This document shows, one piece after another, positions 22,908-35,136 of a stretch of 64,000 nt of DNA (its first letter is position 1; each line of letters starts with the position of its first letter). The DNA comes from Biscogniauxia marginata (taxonomy: Eukaryota; Ascomycota; Sordariomycetes; Xylariales; Xylariaceae), in contig MU404083.1 in NCBI GenBank assembly GCA_022695795.1, positions 1 through 64,000 on the forward strand. Reading direction: 5' to 3'. The position numbers and the translations under genes are program-made. The notes under the pieces were generated by a model. That model ran no database searches. It was not told the origin of the DNA and saw only the letters and a program-made list of their open reading frames with translations.

Positions 22908-24464
22908 AGGTGTATGTTACCTCGCGATGATGATAATGTATAGGACTTTTGTAATATATGTAATACATAGAAAAAAAATAATTATTAGACCAGGGCGAGA
23001 ACTGTATAGACAGGCGGGCGGAATTAGTGTGTATAGTTGACGATTAACTTATGATTACCCTGAGTTGGTGTTTGTCACGAAGGGCTACATCAATAATAAA
23101 TGTTTATGAATACCGTATATCAGTACGATATGCGTCGCAATAGCTGTAATAGCTAGGGTATTTGAATACTTAAAAGCTTGGGATATTAAACTAGTTCCAA
23201 GGGAAGTCGAAATCTGATGATGAAAAAAAAGCCTCAATAAAGGCATCCGATAATAATTGTATTGCGGACTATATAAAGGCTAATTGCCAGAAGGGTAATA
23301 GCGTTTGCTTTTGTTACAAATTGTTTTCTACCCTCAGCATCCTCTCAATTCTACCGAACCACCTTTACCATCTCCCGGAAAATCTCGCAGAAGGTTCTCA
23401 GCTAGATCATTATATCGACCGTGGAGAGCCCGACATATGTATACCAGATCCTGATGTTGATTCGTACGACCTAGGTCAGTCGCTTAGACTTGTCGGGATA
23501 AAAGTATTCATAATTCAATGGATGGCTAGGTGGTATTGTCTCGGTTGCTAGATATTATGAGAGGGGTACAAGACCCCCCTCCCCCTCCTCTCTCTCTCTC
23601 TCTGTCTCTCTCACGCCATCCCTTTCGAAGAGAGATGAGAAGATTTTCTTCAAGTGGTGATTAGGTACAGAGTAAACACAAACCGAATAATTTAATATAG
23701 ATTCCAACTTCCCAGGTATCATTCAGGGTACGCCTGTCAATCATCGACATACTTCCAAAAAAGATTTCTTTATAAACATATATAAACGAGTCGGGCGAAA
23801 AAGAACCATAGTATTTATCAAACGAGCGTACGATATTCAGATCCGAGATAAGAGACTTATGGCTTCTTCATTATAGCTGACATCAATTGTGACAACACAT
23901 ACACACATGGTAGCCAAAATTATCTAGAACCCCGAGAATTCTGAACCTACCTACCCCGTACATTTGTTCTCTCACATCCAGTTTCTTAAGAGTAAGATCA
24001 TTCAAGATACTTGAAGGGCAAGTCGCTCGCTATCGATAGATTTACATTTTATGGTCTTTTTGTGAAAGTTGCGAGAAAAGATAAGGAACGCTACAAAAAG
24101 ACAGAGAAAAGAAAAATTCATCCCCGTACTTAATCGCGTCATCATACTTCATGGCTATTAGATTGTTCGTGGGCGAGGGTACGGCCTGAGAGAGATGTGG
24201 AGGGTTATCTCGCTTCCGTTGTACGAAGTGTGTATGTCGCGACCTGAATCTCACTTCCTATACAAGCCCCTTATTTCCGGTAGGTGACTATGTAGTACCT
24301 AGTAGTGCCATCACAAGGAAATCTTAAGTATACCTAACTTAACTTGATATCACAAAGGGAAACTCGATGCAGCGGGAGCTTCCCCTCCCGATTTACTGTT
24401 CATGTCTCATAGTAGTCTATTGTTGTATCTAAAGTTCATCGCATGCAAGCCCGACGTCATCCTT
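22908..24464. other. Convergent 3' spacer
   Basis: Lies between the stops of the permease and the BTB gene. It contains a CT dinucleotide run near 23590-23615. The 76-codon frame at 23321 has no recognisable content. No gene supported. Confidence 0.6.
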
Positions 24465-26442
24465 CTACGCGTCTAACTTGAGTTTTTCTAGCATGACGTC
24501 GATCTTCTGTAGCAAGACCTGGTAGTTGATGGCGTCTGACGCGAACTCGTCTTCTACGAGCTCTCCATCTAGAGTCCTTACGGTACCGTTCAGCTTTGGG
24601 AGCTCCGTTGTGTTTACCGTGCCCTTCTTTTCAGGCTCCGCACCTTCATGAGTGGCCACCTTAGAGCCACTAGTGTCATTCGCTGAGGTAGTGAATGACT
24701 CGGCGGCCCCGGCACTAATCTCATCGTCCTCGTCCATCATCTCATCCAACCCGGCATCCTCGAATCTCAGACGGAATCGCTCCGACAGATAATACCGGAT
24801 GTCGTCCAACAACTCGATCGTGTCGGTCTCTTCACGGTCCTTGATCCGCGATGCGCTTTCCTGGATGAGCTCGGCGAACTCCTCCTCGTCGATGTAGTCC
24901 TCTAGTCTATATGCGATGTACCGCGCCGCAAACTCTTCAAGACGCTGTACCCGCAGGTCCCACGCCGCGTGGATGACGTCGTAGACGTTGATCGGTTCGA
25001 CTTCAACTTCTTCACTATCACCGAGATGGTGGGTCCGGTCGACTAGAAGATTGCTATTCCCGCTTCCCAGCGAGCTGATCGCCACGGCGGCCTTGTTCTT
25101 AAGCTTATCAAGGAACAACATATCGGAAGCATAAAGAAGGTCCAAACCAAGCTCTAGGGGGCAGTCGACTTTTTCGGTATAGAGGAAAGTAAGAATGATT
25201 TCGAGAACCTCAGGCAGGCAATCTACCTTGATTACATGTAGATATTCCGACTCCTTGGCTTCTAGAAACTGACTTGAGAACATTGTTTCAAAATAGGGGC
25301 TTCGGGTTAGCATTGCCTTGTGCGCGGGGTATAATATAGATTTCCTAGGTTTTCGGGTACCATTTTCCTGACGCGACTCTGCGCCAGGGCCAATAGGGAT
25401 ACCATTTGGCTCTTGCTGTTGCTCCGGTTCCTCGTCATCATCTTCATTCTCGTCGGCTCGCAGTAAGCAATCGGCAAAGATCGAGTTGTCGTGAGGCCAC
25501 TTCACATCCTGCACCTTCCGGGTATCTACGACCATCTTGTGCCCAATTACCTTCTCCCTGAAGAAGCCTTCGATCTGTTGCTGAGCTCGGTTCACCTCAT
25601 CTTGGTGCCTCTGCCGTGCTAGCCGTCGATCGCTTCCCGAAAGGATGGCTTCCCAGAGCTTGGGGATTTCTAACTGCTTGCTGATCTTATCTATACCAGT
25701 AAGAACCTCCTCCTCGCTGTTCTGGCTCCGGGTATCGACAATATCCCGCGGAATATCACCTAGGTATAAGTATCGCAGCACAACTCGGAAAGCCTCGATA
25801 GGCTTCGAGTGAGGTAATCTCCATGTCGCTGTTTCAGGAGCTTCTGTGAACTTCTGCTGGAAGTAAGGGGACCTCGCCGACAGGATGAACTTGTGAAGCT
25901 CGAACGCCTCGGATGATTCCAGCAAAGTGATGTCGGAAGTCTTGGGCACCGCCCTAGACATCAAGGAGCTTACATGTGCGGCCCACGGCTGCAGCGGGTC
26001 TGTTGACTTCGAGTAGTCATACTGTAGGAGTAGATTCCGGATCTTGTTATTCAGGGCGTTGTATATGCATCTCTCGCCTTGGAAAGTATCTCGCTCGGCC
26101 AGGGCTCCAGATTCAAGCAAGAGCTCGACCAACTCGTAATGTCCACACAGGCTAGCCTAAGCTCGACGTCAGCTGCTGGCTATAACTCCGAGCGAGCCGG
26201 CGTGAGGGCATCTTACTCACAATAATCAGTGGGGTGTAGTCAAACCTGTCCTTGCCGTTCAGGTTAACGCCAGCTGATATGAGCTCCTGAGTCCGCCGTA
26301 AATCCCCCCGTCTACAAGCCTCTAAGAGTTCGTTGAACTCGGCACTCAAATCGAGTGGGTTCTCATCTCGCAAAACCCCGCTCTTGACTAGCTCGAGGTC
26401 ATCTTTGAGCTTAGCCTCCAGCTCGTGCTTCCGCAGTACCAT
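24465..26442 (-). CDS. Ankyrin and double BTB/POZ domain protein
   Basis: Two exons, 26442-26221 and 26156-24465, over a 64-base intron (donor GTGAGT, acceptor CTTAG); 637 residues. Exon 1 carries the beginning of ankyrin-type repeats (AEFNELLEACRRGDLRRTQEL), which continue across the junction (TPLII / ASLCGHYELVELLLESGA). Two BTB/POZ-like domains follow: one from about residue 150 (ITLLESSEAFELHKFILSAR) and one from about residue 295, where ILYPAHKAMLTRSPYFETMF is diagnostic. Between them is an acidic Glu/Gln linker, and a long acidic C-terminus (residues ~540-615) follows. The layout matches the ankyrin-BTB proteins known from yeasts and animals (S. pombe Btb3, human ABTB1). These are thought to act as substrate adaptors for Cul3 ubiquitin ligases. 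That role is inferred from family. Confidence 0.88.
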
Positions 26443-27335
26443 TGTGGATGGGAAAAGGTTGTTCGTTGAGAATAGAAGCCCTGTATGACAGGATATAAAA
26501 AGGTACTCCTACTGGGTTGGTAATATAAAAGCCCCGATAACCCCCACGAAGCAATAAGAAAATGAATAAAGATATAGAGAAACAATGATTGTGATAATGG
26601 ATGGCTTGTTGTCATTAATAAACTACACATGAGTAATGGTAGTAGTAGTAGTAGTGAGTGTAGGGTCAGAGGGTGGTGACAGCTAACAGCTGAGCTGGTT
26701 GGCATTTGCTTGCTTCAAGGTTGCTTGCTTGCTTGCTTGCAAGGTCACCAAATGGGCGGTGGGGTAAATCGAAGGGTGAATAGTGAATGGATGACGGTAC
26801 AATAAAGATTGGTTACATAGGTACCTAGTCAGTTACATTGATTGGGCTTACGTGCGCAAGCGTGGGTACTATCGATAAGGAATCCTGCAACGCAATTGAT
26901 GCAGCAGAACCGTTGGCAGACCCACCAAGTAGCACGCTAGCAGGGGTGTACGGGGCGTCGACAGGGCCGTTGCTGTGGTCACCGAGGGCTTTGTTGACTA
27001 ACGCAATTGGAACATGTGCGTCGCTTAACAACTCAGCAGACTTTCTTGTACCTTGTGCTACCTTTGACCACCAACTCCTGTGAATCTTTTCACACCATAC
27101 CACACCACACCACACACACTTTAACACACCATACACACTTTACCACACCATACACAGTTTACTCCTCTTGCATCGCTAACCCTGTCCACAGCACACCACA
27201 CCACAACAACCTGGAAGCTCAGCAATTTTACACTGCTGAACCTCCTACTCTGCATCTCCTTCCCGTTCCTCATCTTCCACAACTAATGGCATAGCAATTG
27301 GCTCCCCTTTGTAGACATTGTGCAATTGATTCACC
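26443..27335. other. Divergent promoter region between BTB and NIMA genes
   Basis: The BTB and kinase genes diverge from this 0.9 kb region. It holds a TGCTTGCT repeat near 26705-26740, a TAG-trinucleotide run near 26639-26655 and a CACACCATACACA tandem repeat in the kinase leader. No coding gene supported, although 80-100 codon frames exist on both strands. Confidence 0.6.
27125..27162. repeat. 19-nt tandem repeat in NIMA leader
   Basis: Two adjacent 19-base copies (CACACCATACACACTTTAC, then the same with one C to G change) follow a longer CACACC-rich stretch from about 27091. They lie 170-210 bases before the kinase ATG, in the probable leader or core promoter. Confidence 0.75.
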
Positions 27336-29710
27336 ATGCCTGAATCCGATCAGTACGAGGTGTTGGAGAAGATCGGTATGTCGTCGTCGTCGTCATCTTC
27401 CATTCATCGTTGTTTTTATTTTTTCACACAGCCGCCGACTAGCCCTGCCTACCTGCCTACCTGCCTATCTCTGCTTCCTCTCCTCTCCTCTCCTCTCTGG
27501 TTGTTACTGACATGTGCTTGCGATCCTAGGCCATGGCTCCTTTGGCATCATCCGAAAGGTCAGAAGAAAGGTCGATGGTATGGTCCTCTGCCGGAAAGAG
27601 ATCAGCTACCTGAAGATGTCGCAAAAGGAGAGGGAGCAGCTCCACGCCGAATTCCAGATCCTCTCGTCGCTCCGCCACCCCAACATCGTCGGCTACTTCC
27701 ATCGCGAACATCTCAAGCAATCACAAGATCTTCACCTGTACATGGAATACTGCGGGCGCGGCGACCTCGGTCGGGTTATCCGCGATCTCGCCCGTAACAA
27801 CCGATATGCTGACGAGCAATTTGTCTGGAACATTTTCTCCCAACTGGTCACGGCCTTGTATCGGTGTCACTACGGTATCGACCCCCCAGAGGTTGGTAAG
27901 AACATCCTCACACAAGGGCCATCCTACAAGCCGAAAACACCACCTGGTGCCATGACCATCCTCCATCGGGATTTGAAGCCTGAAAACGGTAGGTTTTTTA
28001 GATTCTTTTTTTATTGACCTCTCTCTATTATTACATTCAAAACTGACTCTCCCTATTATGTTAGTCTTCCTTGGCGAAAATGATTCTGTCAAGCTCGGCG
28101 ACTTCGGTTTATCCAAGATGATCCAATCCCACGACTTTGCCTCGACCTATGTCGGCACCCCGTTCTACATGTCCCCAGAGATCTGCGCTGCAGAAAGATA
28201 CACGCTCAAATCCGACATATGGTCCCTGGGCTGTGTCATATACGAGCTGTGCGCACGCGAACCTCCGTTCAATGCCAAGTCGCATTACCAACTCGTTCAG
28301 AAGATCAAGGAGGGGCGGGTTGCTACGTTGCCCAGAGTGTACTCTGCTGAATTGATGACGGTTATCAAGGACTGCTTGAGGGTCAATCCCGATGCGCGCC
28401 CCGACACAGCAACATTACTGAACCTCCCGATCGTGCGATTGATGCGCATGCGCTCCGAGGTTGTCGGGGTCCAGGACAACCTGAAGCTTAAAGAGGTTGC
28501 TCTCGAGTACAAGCTGAAGGAAGCGGAAGCCAGATTAGCCAATATGGAGGCTGAGAGAATGGTGATGCGAAACGAGATCGAGTCTGCAGTACGGAGGGAG
28601 TGGGAACTCAAGGCCCGACTTGAGATCGACCGCCTTGTAAATGATGAGATTGAGCGGCTGCAGAGACGCTTCGAAGGGGAAGTGCAGGCACGAGTGCAAG
28701 AAGAACTGCAGAAGAAGTCGGTAACGTTTGGCGGCGTTGAGACGCTCGAGTTCACGTCGTCGCTGTCAAAATCCGACTACCCTCAATCCATTGCTGGCAA
28801 CAGTACAGATGGCGAATTCCCGTCTACTACTGACATCACCGAGTTTTCCGTACTAGACTCGCCTGAGGAATCACACCCTCTTAAGAAGAGCTCCCGAGCG
28901 CCATTTGGCCGGGCCCAGACTATGTTTGAACGGAACTTTGGTACGCCAATGGATGTCGACATGGCCTCGCCCTCACCAATCGCTATTGCATCCCTGTCCC
29001 TATCACCCCGCCGAAACCATGCTACTAAAGTACCATCATCCCACCCGCCTTCCATCTTTGACGATGCCGATGAGGAAGCTCGATGGAGAAATGCCCGAGA
29101 CGAAGATTTGGCATTGTCAGATTCTGATGACGATGATACGCCCCCGATCCCATCACCATCACGCCCCCCTCGGTCGAATAAGAACCCCTTCACTCAACGA
29201 CCTGTCCTCACATCTACCAAAACCGCTCCAACACACCGCCTCAGGACGCAGGCTTCTATGGTCATGACCAAGGCTCTACCAACGCTATCTCAGGCTAGCT
29301 CGGTTCCGGATCTCCAACCGAGAAACCAACCCAGCAACGGTGCTCTTCGCGAAAAGGCCAACTCTCCCAACCGAAGATTGAGTAAGATCCCATCTGCGGC
29401 AAGCCTGGCGGCACCAAGCGGAGAGAACGGCCTGCACCGAAAACCGTCCCTGAGCAACAACGGCAAGAAGGACAGCGAGCAGGTGTTCACCCGGGTGACG
29501 GTTAAGAACAACATCAAGGGCCGCACGCTGGTCGAGCTCCAGCAGGCCAGAGCCGGGGGGCGCCCGGTCGAGAGCACGAATGCTAGCCCCAAGCGTGCGT
29601 TCAAGGACCGGATCGCAGACCGCTACACGGAGCCCGCCGTCTGGGACCCGGAGAAGGACGAGATGCCTAGCCCATTCCTGGTGCGAAAGAAGCCCATCTC
29701 TCGGGTCTGA
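27336..29710 (+). CDS. nimA: NIMA-family mitotic Ser/Thr kinase
   Basis: Three exons: 27336-27375, 27530-27988, 28065-29710, with introns of 154 and 76 bases; 714 residues, close to Aspergillus NIMA (about 700). The N-terminal kinase domain has the glycine loop around GHGSFG (residues 14-19), the ATP-binding lysine K36 in LCRKE, catalytic HRDLKPEN (159-166, split by intron 2 just after), DFG at 179-181 and GTPFYMSPE in the activation segment. The insert before HRD with YGIDPPEVG is characteristic of fungal NIMA. A coiled coil (about 306-384) follows, then a basic, Ser/Pro-rich tail with many SP/TP sites. NIMA drives entry into mitosis and, in Aspergillus, is degraded for mitotic exit; that is family knowledge. 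Intron 1 falls inside the glycine loop codon, so the first exon is only 13 codons. Confidence 0.95.
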
Positions 29711-29845
29711 TCTCATCTGAGCCAGGCCCCGTTCCCTCCCCCCTTCCCTTTCCCATATTACCAATATGCTTGTTTGCTACAAGGAACGACACTATTACAA
29801 CTGGAATCAGGAATGGAAAATATCGGGATTTTTTTTTCCAAACAT

Positions 29846-29872
29846 CACACACACACACACACACACACACAC
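29846..29872. repeat. AC dinucleotide microsatellite
   Basis: Uninterrupted CA/AC repeat of about 13 units, about 140 bases after the NIMA stop and probably in its 3' UTR. Confidence 0.85.
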
Positions 29873-30159
29873 GACCCATGAAACCAACTCTGCCTAGATG
29901 AGACGAGAGAGAATTTACGGCGGCAAAAGATGGAATTTGATGGTTGGTTACCAGTCATCCAGCATCATCATCTTCCTTCCAACCCCCAAATTTTGCGGGA
30001 AAAAAAAGGCTCGTGCCGGCAAAAACCGCAAATCAAAACAATCCAACAATTTGCCTCGACTGGACTTTTTTATTTTCAACATTTTCATTTGTCTTCTCTC
30101 TCTCTCTCGCACTCTCACTCCTGCCTTTTTCCACAAATACAAAAAGAACCAGGGGTTGA

Positions 30160-30355
30160 AAAAAGGGGGGGGGGGGGGATTTGGTTGGGGGGGGAGGGGA
30201 AGGAAGGAAGGAAGGAAAATTCCAATATTCTTTTCCTTTTTTTTTTTTTTTCCTTTTTTTTTTTTTTTCCTTTTTCTTTTCCTTCGGACTTCTGGAAAGA
30301 AAAATGAAACTTGACTGAATGAAGGGGTTTAATGACTTTTTTTTTTTTTTTTAAC
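30160..30355. repeat. Homopolymer cluster (G14, several T runs)
   Basis: A G run (about 30165-30178), GGAA repeats (about 30200-30215), then T runs interrupted by CC, with a further T16-type run near 30336-30351. The cluster shows strong purine-to-pyrimidine strand switching. Confidence 0.75.
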
Positions 30356-33300
30356 TACTTCACTCTGCTCTTTGCTTTGGAATTTCGGGGGGGGAAGGTC
30401 AATGGTGTTTTTTTTCTTTCTTCGTTTGTTTGGGGAGGGTATAAATTCTTCTTTTTTCCAAGACAAGACGTCGGCGGCACATAAAGCAACATTCTCGAGG
30501 CGAGGCAAACCCCCGGTTCCTGGGCTCATGGCATATTTGAGGGCGTTTATTGCGTATTACGTTTTCGTACGCGTGTTTGCGTTGTTGGTGGCTGTTGTTG
30601 TTGATGTTGATGTGTTCTCCCTTTCTCTTTCTCTCTCTCTCGCGCTGAGTGAGAGTAGAGTTACGAAGGGGGAAAGGGAGAGGAGGTCGATGATTGATTG
30701 TTTGGTTCTTTCTTCATGTTCGGTTCGGCTCGATTGTTTGTTTGTTGATGATGAATGGTCTACATGCTACATAGGCATGTAGGAACGTGCCCGTGGTGGA
30801 GGTAGAGAACGGGGGGAGCGAATGCAATGCGATGCGATGCGATGAACTGGTTATTCACACTTGTCACTGAGAAAAGGAGAGAAAGACCACCAAAAAAACC
30901 CCTGGATGACTGAGTTGCTCACGGCGGCATTTGGGTTTTCTCCGGTTGGCTCTGCTGGTTATTTTCTGGCTTGCCACCGGTTTAAAGGAAAGTAAATCCT
31001 AGGTGGATAGCTTAGTTACAATAGCAACTCTCCCTCCAATTGTACATCTTTACGTATGAAACGAATTCTTTATAAACCAAATATAGTTCTCTCCCGGGTT
31101 AATGTGTGTGATCTTGATATGGCTTTGTTTGGTATATACAGTCTTCCAAGTAAGAAAGGTAACCCGTTTTACTTTCTCCGCTTATTTGACATTGATCCTC
31201 GAGTTATACTACCTTAACATAGTAATATAATTACCTAAGGTATAATAGTAAGTCAGTACGTCATGTCGATAATAACTCTTTATACATAGGTACGTGGAAG
31301 TCTATGGTTACAAGGCATCGACTCATCCAACTTACCAGGTATAGAGGATTTCGTGGGTACGGTACCATACAGACCTTGTAAGGTGGTTGGTTACATACAA
31401 GCAGATAGGGGCCAATGCGTTCCAGAGAAACCACCGAGACAAGACATGTTATAAAAATAGTATACATACCAGATAACGGTCTGCTAAAGTAGATAGATGT
31501 AGATCACAGCATTCCCGAGGCTACGGCCGGTGGTCCGGCCGGTACCTGAGTTATTATCCCAGCCTAGCTTGATTGTAGCAAGTTAATGCAGAAGTTTCTT
31601 GGTTTTCAATAAGAACTCGAAGTGGGCTACGGGACTTCGGCTCGGGCGCATACTACCAGATCGGGCTTGAAAAGCCGGACGGGGGACCACCACTTACTTA
31701 CGGAGTAAGGTCGGGCGGTTTCGAGGACGGGGGGGGATTAGAAGATTCGGAAGCTTAAGACGTCATGAATTAAAGATTTCAGGGTCCTTTTCCTAGTCCC
31801 CCTTCATCTTAAAAATATTGAGGCGAAGCTAAAAAAATTGACTCAGCCTCTTGAGGACCTACTTAGTTAGGGTGAACACCGGCAAAAAAAAAAAAAAAAG
31901 AGAGAACGTAGAAAAAGCAACGATGATCTCTCCCAGCCGCTCGCGGGTTTCCATCCCAACCTCGGACGTCGCATGACGTTGATCTTTTAAGCTTTTGCCT
32001 TAATTCTACACGCTTCCCCGGATAGACTTTGACTCTGATGAAAGGGGAAAAAGTCCCTTAGTGGAATAGGACCATCTAGTCATTACCTCAGGTAGGTAAG
32101 TAAGTATGTACCTAAAGTACCTGTTTAGGTATGTAGAATACTTGCCTACTTGCTAACACAACATCCCCCGCTAGATAACGGCGATGCCGCTCGTGGTACC
32201 TGACATTAGAAGATAGCCTAATAGGTACCTACGTACCTAGGTAGCCTTTACGGCACAGTGCGCGATTAACTGCCTTGTATTTATCTGTATTTGGTGATGG
32301 CGTATGCTGCTGTTTCACGAATTGACCTGCACGCAACATTGAAGCTGTGTAGGAAACGGTTGGCTGTCGGTCAAGGCTTACGATTAGGTTTGTTTTACAC
32401 GTACAGATGTTGGGGGTGGAAGAAGGGGGGGGAGCGGGTTTGATCTCTCACAAATCTGAGCCCCTCTGCGCCACGGGGTTCGTTATGTATATTGCTACAT
32501 GTACCTTCGAGTTATTAGCATTGATTGCCATCAGTCAGACCCGAAATGCAACCTTGGCTGGCAACAATGTCACCATCCATTGCCAAGCTTGCGGATTGAA
32601 GAACAACCAATACGTACATACTATACTGTGCTATTTTCTGCTTTGGCACCTATAAGCAGACATGACCAAACCTACCTCTTGGTAGATATGTAGTCAAGCG
32701 AATTGGTAAGTTTAGATTGGGAAATGTATGGAATACAAGACGGCATCTCAATTACTTGCTTCATGCCGGATGCTTAGGTGCTGCCAGATCCGTCCAGGTG
32801 GATGATACTGCCTTACGGATTGATTATCTTTCCCCATGGCGCATCGTCCAGTTGGTCAATTTTAAAGAGCTCCTCCACTCCATCCTGATTAATATAATAT
32901 GTGGTGTAGACTATGAGGACGGACCTCAATGAGGCTCGCCACCAGCCGAACGGAATGGGAAAATAAGGCGCGAAGCCTTGTATCAATAAAAGAATCTAAT
33001 TCTACGCAGTGTGATGCAAGTATGAAGGGATAATACCTATTGGGCAGTAAAAAGCATCTGCTGTGGTTTCTATTATGTCCGTTGTGTTGCGCATTGGAAC
33101 GGTGCACAGTTGAATTAAGGACCAGCCAAACAAAGGACGTGTAAGTAGGAAGAAAGAAAGGAAGAGAGCGAGAAAGAAAGTTTGCAACGGTCCTGCCGTC
33201 CTATTTTTAGTGGAGGTGTTATTTTACCTTCGGGCACACGAACACCACGTGAGGTGAGCCCGGGTATGTAAACGGGAAGTCTGTCAATTCCGCCGCAACT

Positions 33301-34254
33301 GCCAACAACGAACCACTGGCGAGCGGCTAATGAAATTCTAAATCCAAACTATCCAGCCTGTCGGATATGGTGGCAGGTCACAAACAGGTGGATGGTCAGT
33401 CAGATCAGAGGAATTAAAAAGTATACATACCTTATATAAATGAGCATGTTGTCCTGTGGTGTGACCGATCGAGATAAAATTTTCTTGATATTGGCATGTA
33501 CAATGTATACACTAGGACTCGCGTCAACCCGCCGAAATATCCACCACTTTTAGTTCGCTGTTTTGCATTAAAGATTCGCACTGCTGACGGCAGGCGTGTC
33601 CAATGAGATATCACAGGTTGCCAGGAGGTCTCAAAGACCACAGTCTGGGCACAACGTCAACACCACAGTACGTACCGAAGTACCTGGCGCCTTAGGCCCG
33701 ATTGGGCCTGGCTTGTCTGCTTTGCCCGCAGGATGATGAGGCCCCACCCTTTTTGTTGCTGTATTGACTAATAAAATACGAGGCCACCCAGGCCCTTCCC
33801 TTCCCTCATCCGTTACTCAATGCTACGGCTCACTTCATTAAAACTCCTCCCCATCACACGACTTGAACCCGTCCGCTCGTTTCCCCTTGCCATTCGTTTT
33901 CGAAGCCTCGACAACCCGTCCATCCCATATTCCACCGTCCGAGACCTTCGTTTGTTCACCTCTCTCTCGGCTTTCTTTTTGTGAGGCTTTTACTAGTCTT
34001 TTCGATTAGTTACTTCCAACAGCCCTGTTCACTCGGATCTCCCCTCGCGACGGTTCACAACCCCTTTCCTGCCGCGTGTCCCTTACTCACACAACCTATA
34101 CACAAACACATATACACACCCAGTGCCAATTTGCGCCTACACGTGGGCGCCACTGTCTAATCTTGGGAGATCTTCCTCATTCCTCAACTTTGAGGACAAC
34201 CCAGACCATTTCCCCGTTCTTCGACGCCTTCTGGCTGCACCTCACATCGCCATC

Positions 34255-35136
34255 ATGTATTCGCCACGCCTTGTTCACTTGTTGATGGTGGCGCTGTCCA
34301 TCAGCAGTGCCGCCCAGGCAGCATTAGTGGACGCCCAGCTTCTCGCCAGACAAGATCTATTACCCGGCCTTGACGATGCTACTACGTCTTCTGATCCAGA
34401 CACGACGACTGCCGCTGCCCCAACTACCACTACGCAGAGCGATCCCACCACTGCTACGACCGAGGACACGACGGCCCCAACGACAACAGTTGAGACTACC
34501 GATTCTCCCACTACTACTACTGAGGACAATACAACCCCAACTACCGCCCCCACGGATGCCACTACGACTCGAACAACCGGTCCGACCACGTCTCCTACTA
34601 CTGGAGGACAGACCTCACCAACTACCACTGACGGCCCAACCAGCACCAGCGCTTCCGGTGGGTCTGAAACTACCAGTGGCGGCGATGGTACTACCGAGGC
34701 CAGCGAAAGCACCACACTTCAACCGAGTACCTCGACGAGAACGGTTGTGTTTACCTACACGGGTGAAAATGGTCAGGAGTCGGTCTCGTCCACTGCTAGT
34801 GAAGTTGTCACAACTCCGAGCTTGGCCGGAAGTAGTGATAACAATAGCCCCTCGGGTCCGGATCAGGGCACCAGGAATACCATCATCGGAGTCTGTGTCG
34901 GTGTAGGAGGCGCCATTGTCCTGGCCGTCGGTGGTCTACTCTTTTGGAGACTCCGCAATAAGAAACGGAACTCGGAGGAGAGTGAAGAGCTCGTGAGCTA
35001 CGGCAACGGATTCGGCGGCCCCGGCACCGCTGAGAAGAGCGAGATTAGCGGCCCCGCCAGCAGCCGAAGCCCCTTCCAGAGCACCCTCGAGAGCTACCAC
35101 GCGCCGACGCAGACCAATGCAGCTTCCAATTTCTGA
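34255..35136 (+). CDS. Ser/Thr-rich single-pass cell-surface protein
   Basis: 293 residues from the ATG at 34255. The frame is open upstream to 34123 but only from a GTG, and the ATG at 34255 directly precedes a clean signal peptide (about residues 1-22). Residues ~43-160 are a mucin-like run of Thr, Ser and Pro, sites for O-mannosylation. One membrane helix (about 209-231, with IIGVCVGVGGAIVLAVGG) is followed by a basic RLRNKKR stop-transfer and a ~55-residue cytosolic tail rich in Ser, Gly and Glu. This type I architecture resembles Mid2/Wsc-type wall-stress sensors and related fungal surface proteins, but no WSC cysteine domain is present and only the topology supports the analogy. Function inferred as wall-associated sensing or structure. 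Confidence 0.8.
   Translation: MYSPRLVHLLMVALSISSAAQAALVDAQLLARQDLLPGLDDATTSSDPDTTTAAAPTTTTQSDPTTATTEDTTAPTTTVETTDSPTTTTEDNTTPTTAPTDATTTRTTGPTTSPTTGGQTSPTTTDGPTSTSASGGSETTSGGDGTTEASESTTLQPSTSTRTVVFTYTGENGQESVSSTASEVVTTPSLAGSSDNNSPSGPDQGTRNTIIGVCVGVGGAIVLAVGGLLFWRLRNKKRNSEESEELVSYGNGFGGPGTAEKSEISGPASSRSPFQSTLESYHAPTQTNAASNF

Larger units (their letters stand above)
29711..34254. other. Long intergenic region with low-complexity tracts
   Basis: 4.5 kb without a supported gene. An AC run (29846-29872), a G run near 30165-30178, T runs at about 30238-30268 and near 30336, and an A15-type run near 31884 lie in the first half. ACCTAGGT/TACCTA words are frequent at 32085-32250. The last ~400 bases (33850-34254) are pyrimidine-rich and are the likely promoter and leader of the next gene. 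Short frames have no recognisable domains. Confidence 0.55.

Noticed and set aside
34123..34254. 44-residue extension of the Ser/Thr-rich protein
   Set aside because: It starts at GTG and would bury the clear signal peptide inside the protein.
34275..34715. 146-codon minus-strand Val/Ser-rich frame
   Set aside because: Mirror of the Thr/Ser/Pro-rich coding region on the plus strand.
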